Of a stretch of DNA of 64,000 nucleotides, positions 60,227 through 64,000 are shown in pieces (positions within the stretch are counted from its first letter, which is position 1; each line of letters starts with the position of its first letter). The stretch comes from Caecitellus pseudoparvulus (taxonomy: Eukaryota; Bigyra: Bicosoecida). The position numbers and the translations under genes were made by a program. The stretch lies in assembly GCA_965644315.1 (NCBI GenBank), contig CBFFRQ010000067.1:434001-498000 (forward strand), read 5' to 3'. Below the pieces are notes generated by a model, which did not search any database, had not been told where the DNA came from, and saw nothing but the letters and a program-made list of their open reading frames with translations.

Positions 60227-63200
60227 ATGCAGCTCGCGCGCGCCCTTTGCTGCCGCCTAGTCCACAGCCGAGCATTGCCTTTCATGGTCCCTCGCACAGG
60301 GCCGCGATTGCCACGCCCGACGATGCTGTGCAGGCCGTTCGCTGGCGCCAAGCCAACGCCCATGATGGCTCAGTACCTAGCCCTTCGACAAGACCCGCAG
60401 TACGCCGGGCATGTGGTGTTCTTCCAAATGGGAGAATTCTACGAGTGTTTCTTTGAAGATGCAGAGGTGGTGTCACGCACTCTCGGCATTGCTCTGACTG
60501 CCCGGGGACGCCACCTTGGCATGCCCATCCCAATGGCTGGGGTGCCGCTGCACGCCGGCGGCAGCTTTCTGGGGCGCATGGTGAAAGCTGGGTTCAAGGT
60601 TGTGGTGGTGGACCAGATCGAAGCTCCAGGCGCCGCCAAAGCGCGCTCCAAGCCTGGCGCGCCTTCCCTTGTGCGGCGCAGCGTGACTCGCGTGGTGACT
60701 CCCGGGACCGCAACGGAGGAGGCACTCCTGTCACCTGGCCAGAACAACTTTGCCGCCGCTGTGCACGTGGACGACGGAGAGGCCTCGCAGTCTGCAGCAG
60801 TAGCGTGGTGTGATGTGTCCACAGGTCAGCTTCACGTGACTTCGTGCGACCTAGCTGACGTGCAGGATGTGGTGGAAGGCGTGTCGCCGCGCGAGCTGCT
60901 GCTCCCCCCTGCTGACCAACACCCGGCTGCTGCTCAGCTACACGGGCAGCTGGCTGTGCGAGCATTGAACGAAGGTGTGGAGGAGGGCCAGTCCATGGTA
61001 TACCGCCTGACGTGCGGTGTGGCACCCTGCGTCACGGTTCGCCAACCAGCAGCTCCCTCCGCTGCCCACCCTGAGCTCTCTCCTTCTGAGCGTGCCGCTG
61101 TGGGCGACCTTGTGAGCTACGTGGCTTGGACGCAAGGCGGTGCTGGCACGGCTCTACAAGCACCTGTCCGCGTGGGAGGGGAGGTTCCCCCAACCACCAC
61201 GGAGGCGGCGTTCGATTCAGCACCGCCCTTGTCCACCTTAGGCATGGACCACTGGACTCGCCGTGCCTTGGAGCTGCACAGGCCGCTGCACGGACGCCAT
61301 CGTGGCCGGGGCAGTTTGTTGCACGCAGTGGACTTCACAGTGTCTTCCGCTGGGGCGCGGTTGCTTGACCGACGCCTTGCCTCGCCTCTGGCCAACTGCC
61401 ACGCTGTGCGGCGGCGCTTGGAAGCTGTCAGCTGGTGGCATGGCCGTGGACACTTCCGACGCCGTATTCGGGCTGCTCTCGCAGCGTGTACTGATGTGGA
61501 GCGGGCCATGCAGCGTGTCCTGTTGTCAGCGGCACGAGCTGCTGCCACCCACTCCTCCCCGCAAGATGAGCCCAGTGAGAAGCTCCAACGCCGGACAGCT
61601 GCGCGGTCACTGAAGGGCACCCCCCGCGGCGGCGAAAGTGGATCAGGAGTACCTCGTGAGGCTGATTTGCTGGCGGTGCGCGACACCCTGGCGGCTGCGC
61701 GGGACATTGGCGCTGCGGTCCAGGAGCAAATGAGTTGTGTCCTGGAGGCAGCTGACGTGCTGCCGCTTGCGAGCGTCGACTTTGACTCTGCTGCAGTTGA
61801 GCATGTGGACACTCTCAATCCTGCACTTTGCGCGGCGCTGCAAGTAGTGGCACAGCCTGAGGTCCGTCGAGTATTCGACCACCTGTGCAAGGCCTTGGTG
61901 GGCACACCTCCTCTCGTTCTTGAGACCAAGGGGCCTGGCGACCAGAGCACACCTCCAGAGCTGGTCGGAGGAAGCGCAATTCGTACGGGGTACGATGAAG
62001 AGCTGGATGCGCTGCGTGCTCTGCGCGACCGCAGTGCAGACGCCATCGACGCGCTGCAGAGGCAATATCGTACCGAGCTGGGCATCCCCACGCTGAAAGT
62101 GAAGCACACAGCTGAGCAAGGCTTCACCATTGAGGTGCCTGCGAAGTCAGCAGGCGCTGTTCCGACACAGAAACACGGCCAGGACGCGGCGACAGACGGG
62201 CAGTGGGTATGGAGCCGGACGCTGAAGAACACCGTGCGCTTCAAGAACACGCGCTTGTCCAAGCTGGATCGGCAGCTTGCCGACGCAGCCAACAAAGCCG
62301 CAGCCCTGGAACGCAGCATCCTGCGAAATCTGGCCCAAGAATTGGCCGCCATCGCCCGGCCTCTGGCAGGCGCAGCTCGTGCCTTGGCAGTGCTTGATGT
62401 CACCTGCAGCCATGCCCATGCCGCGGAGACCCTGAGGCTCTGCATGCCCAAAGTGCACAGTGGTGAACATGGTGGATCTCTCGTTCTCAAGGGGGGGCGG
62501 CATGCTGTTGTGGAGCGGGGTTTGCTGGAAGCGTGGGCATACCGGTTCCGCGATGACTCGGCAGCCGCGGCAGGCGGCCTGCTGCTAGATCGCCACGTTC
62601 GGCCCAGCGGTGGCTCTGGTGAAGCGTCGGCAGAGGAAGATGTAGCCGCTCTACAGCCTCCGCCATCCCGAGCTTTTGTTGCGAATGACACGTTCATGGT
62701 TGACACAGACGGAGGCTTGCCGCCTGCCTGGAATAGCGAGACGACGGGCTCTCGGTGCATGCTGATAACAGGCCCAAACATGGGTGGGAAGAGCACCTAC
62801 CTTCGGCAAATTGCACAAGCTGTCATTCTCGCACAAGCCGGCTCTTTCGTCCCAGCTGATGACGCTGATATAGGCATTTGTGACGCTGTCTTTGCGAGGG
62901 TGGGCGCGAGCGATGATGTGGCGCGGGATCGTTCCACTTTCATGTGTGAAATGAGCGAGACAGCAGCACTGCTGCGAAGAGCCACAAAGCAGAGCCTGGT
63001 GGTCGTGGATGAGGTGGGCAGAGGCACGGCAGCGCTGGACGGCTTGGCCATTGCCTGGGCCGTGCTGGAGCATTTGGCAGGCCACGTGCATTGCCGCGCG
63101 CTGTTCGCGACACACTTCCATGAGCTGAGCAAAGTCGCTGCACAGTGGACGGGGCCTGGACACATTGGAAGGTACACAGTAGGAGTGGAGCTCACGCCGC

Positions 63201-63436
63201 TGGGGCCAGTGCTGACACATAAAGTGCAACCTGGCGAGTGTGAGAACTCCTTCGGGCTGCACGTCGCGCAAATGGCTGGCATGCCGGCCCCGGTTCTTGA
63301 GCGGGCTGAGCAGCTGCTAGCTGCGTTGGAAGCAGCCTCAGCCGGTAGTGATGAAGGGCTGCCATCCAAGGTGGGTGCCCAGCTGTCAGCTCAGCAAGCT
63401 GCGCTACTTGGTGCAGCCCAAGAGCCCCAGCGCTAG
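60227..63436 (+). CDS. Bacterial-type MutS mismatch repair ATPase, probably organellar
   Basis: A single-exon 1069-residue protein from the ATG at 60227. The first ~45 residues are rich in Arg with almost no acids (MQLARALCCRLVHSRALPFM), a likely mitochondrial presequence. Domain I begins PMMAQYLALR and carries the mismatch-reading Phe-x-Glu motif in FFQMGEFYECFFEDAEVVSR. Connector and lever domains follow (LNPALCAALQVVAQPEVRRV; RTELGIPTLKVKHTAEQGF). The ATPase has Walker A TGPNMGGKSTYLRQIAQAVI, RDRSTFMCEMSETAALLRRA, Walker B VVVDEVGRGTAALDGLAIAW and ATHFHELSKVA. The MGEFYE motif and architecture fit MutS1/MSH1 rather than MSH2-6. No GIY-YIG or HNH nuclease follows the ATPase domain, unlike plant MSH1 or coral mtMutS. 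The stop is 32 bp from the convergent SerRS stop. Confidence 0.93.
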   Translation: MQLARALCCRLVHSRALPFMVPRTGPRLPRPTMLCRPFAGAKPTPMMAQYLALRQDPQYAGHVVFFQMGEFYECFFEDAEVVSRTLGIALTARGRHLGMPIPMAGVPLHAGGSFLGRMVKAGFKVVVVDQIEAPGAAKARSKPGAPSLVRRSVTRVVTPGTATEEALLSPGQNNFAAAVHVDDGEASQSAAVAWCDVSTGQLHVTSCDLADVQDVVEGVSPRELLLPPADQHPAAAQLHGQLAVRALNEGVEEGQSMVYRLTCGVAPCVTVRQPAAPSAAHPELSPSERAAVGDLVSYVAWTQGGAGTALQAPVRVGGEVPPTTTEAAFDSAPPLSTLGMDHWTRRALELHRPLHGRHRGRGSLLHAVDFTVSSAGARLLDRRLASPLANCHAVRRRLEAVSWWHGRGHFRRRIRAALAACTDVERAMQRVLLSAARAAATHSSPQDEPSEKLQRRTAARSLKGTPRGGESGSGVPREADLLAVRDTLAAARDIGAAVQEQMSCVLEAADVLPLASVDFDSAAVEHVDTLNPALCAALQVVAQPEVRRVFDHLCKALVGTPPLVLETKGPGDQSTPPELVGGSAIRTGYDEELDALRALRDRSADAIDALQRQYRTELGIPTLKVKHTAEQGFTIEVPAKSAGAVPTQKHGQDAATDGQWVWSRTLKNTVRFKNTRLSKLDRQLADAANKAAALERSILRNLAQELAAIARPLAGAARALAVLDVTCSHAHAAETLRLCMPKVHSGEHGGSLVLKGGRHAVVERGLLEAWAYRFRDDSAAAAGGLLLDRHVRPSGGSGEASAEEDVAALQPPPSRAFVANDTFMVDTDGGLPPAWNSETTGSRCMLITGPNMGGKSTYLRQIAQAVILAQAGSFVPADDADIGICDAVFARVGASDDVARDRSTFMCEMSETAALLRRATKQSLVVVDEVGRGTAALDGLAIAWAVLEHLAGHVHCRALFATHFHELSKVAAQWTGPGHIGRYTVGVELTPLGPVLTHKVQPGECENSFGLHVAQMAGMPAPVLERAEQLLAALEAASAGSDEGLPSKVGAQLSAQQAALLGAAQEPQR

Positions 63437-63468
63437 CCAGTGCCGCGATCCCTTGCAGCATTCGAGTT

Positions 63469-64000
63469 TTACCGCTCTTGTGCAGCTCCGAGGTGCTCGC
63501 GTCCACCCAAGAATGGGCGCAGTGCTGGCGGAACCTGCACCCGCCCATCGGGCAGTTGATGTGTCTCTAGCAATGCAAGCATGACACGGGGCACGGCCAG
63601 CGCAGTGCCGTTCAGCGTGTGAGCAAAGCGGTTGTCCTTGTGGCCATGCCGATACCGCATGCCGAAACGCCTCGCCTGATAGTCAGTGCAGTTTGACGCG
63701 GAACAGATTTCTCCCCACGACCCCGGCTCCCCGCCGTCAACTTCTCGGCGCCCAGGCATCCACGCTTCGATGTCGTACTTGCGCGCAGCAGAGGCGCCCA
63801 GTTCCTCCGTGGGCATGTCCAGCACCCGCGCATGCAGTCCCAGCTCCTCCACGATGCTGCACTGCAAGTCCAAAAGCTCCTCCAGCACCTGCTCACTGGC
63901 GTCTTCAGCACACACAACAGCCAACTCCACCTTTGAAAATTGGTGCAGGCGGTACAGACCCCTGGACGCGGCGCCACCGCCGCCTGCCTCCCGCCGGAAG
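63469..64000 (-). CDS. Seryl-tRNA synthetase, C-terminal part (runs off window)
   Basis: The frame is open from base 64000 down to the stop at 63469, so the N-terminal arm and most of the catalytic core lie outside. The visible ~176 residues contain class II motif 2 (FRREAGGGGAASRGLYRLHQ, then FSKVELAV), VLDMPTEELGASAARKYDIE, AWMPGRREV, EICSASNCTDYQARRFGMRY (SerRS-specific) and motif 3 as LNGTALAVPRVMLALLETHQ. It charges tRNA-Ser with serine in two steps through seryl-AMP. Cytosolic or organellar assignment needs the missing N-terminus. The C-terminus is short (FLGGREHLGAAQER), without the basic extension of animal cytosolic enzymes. Confidence 0.93.
   Translation of the reverse strand, partial: FRREAGGGGAASRGLYRLHQFSKVELAVVCAEDASEQVLEELLDLQCSIVEELGLHARVLDMPTEELGASAARKYDIEAWMPGRREVDGGEPGSWGEICSASNCTDYQARRFGMRYRHGHKDNRFAHTLNGTALAVPRVMLALLETHQLPDGRVQVPPALRPFLGGREHLGAAQER

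Noticed and set aside
60227-63436. Bacterial contamination suggested by the MutS gene
   Set aside because: The gene is contiguous with intron-bearing eukaryotic neighbours, has the same base composition and an organelle-targeting-like N-terminus.
1-64000. tRNA, rRNA or transposable elements
   Set aside because: Looked for T-loop GTTCRANYC contexts, transposase or reverse-transcriptase motifs and terminal repeats; found none that held up.

Overview
This is nuclear DNA from a GC-rich, gene-dense, probably single-celled eukaryote. The evidence is 39 GT-AG introns that I could place with matching codon phase on both sides (most 62-115 bp), together with an exclusively eukaryotic gene set: formin, cofilin, kinesin-14, Wee1, PWP2, PIG-L and an ABCC transporter. 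About 46% of the donors are GTGCG rather than GTRAG, every acceptor is CAG, and proteins carry long Ala/Pro/Gly tracts. That fits a GC-rich protist or alga, but the lineage cannot be fixed from this window. No organelle, viral, transposon, tRNA or CRISPR sequence was recognised. Coding evidence is direct reading of frames, splice signals and protein motifs; no database search was possible.

Layout, left to right. 0-13 kb: a large partial multipass membrane protein (+), then four minus-strand genes: a 12-unit ankyrin protein, a membrane-anchored FkbM-type methyltransferase, a second ankyrin protein, and a PH-RCC1 protein with six exons. 13.8-17.6 kb, minus strand: ribonucleotide reductase small subunit (four exons), an HR-lesion/DoxX-like membrane protein (five exons) and a peroxisomal 2,4-dienoyl-CoA reductase. 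17.7-30.5 kb, plus strand: kinesin-14, a Wee1-type kinase with a very large insert, a CDF cation transporter, a Sel1-repeat protein and an SLC30A9-like CDF transporter. 30.5-37 kb, minus strand: an unrecognised two-TM protein and the ribosome-biogenesis WD protein PWP2. 37.5-43.7 kb: an almost 2000-residue Pro/Lys/Ala protein built from five successive tandem-repeat blocks plus a coiled coil. 43.8-55.8 kb, mostly plus strand: ABCC transporter, mitochondrial-type RidA (with a 27-nt microexon), PIG-L, a zinc-finger/degenerate-RING protein, an unrecognised large protein, and cofilin. A previously hidden four-exon minus-strand gene sits behind PIG-L and overlaps its 3' end. 55.8-64 kb: formin (-), a bacterial-type MutS (+) and a partial seryl-tRNA synthetase (-).

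There is no operon logic. Functional themes are cytoskeleton (formin, cofilin, kinesin-14), the cell cycle and DNA (Wee1, RNR, MutS, RCC1-like) and metal/solute transport (two CDFs flanking a Sel1 gene, ABCC). Genes are packed tightly: convergent pairs have stops only 13-32 bp apart, and one pair overlaps. Two recurring non-coding words were noticed: AATGCA just downstream of many stop codons (candidate 3'-end signal) and CAANTTCCGCA in 5' flanks and early introns.
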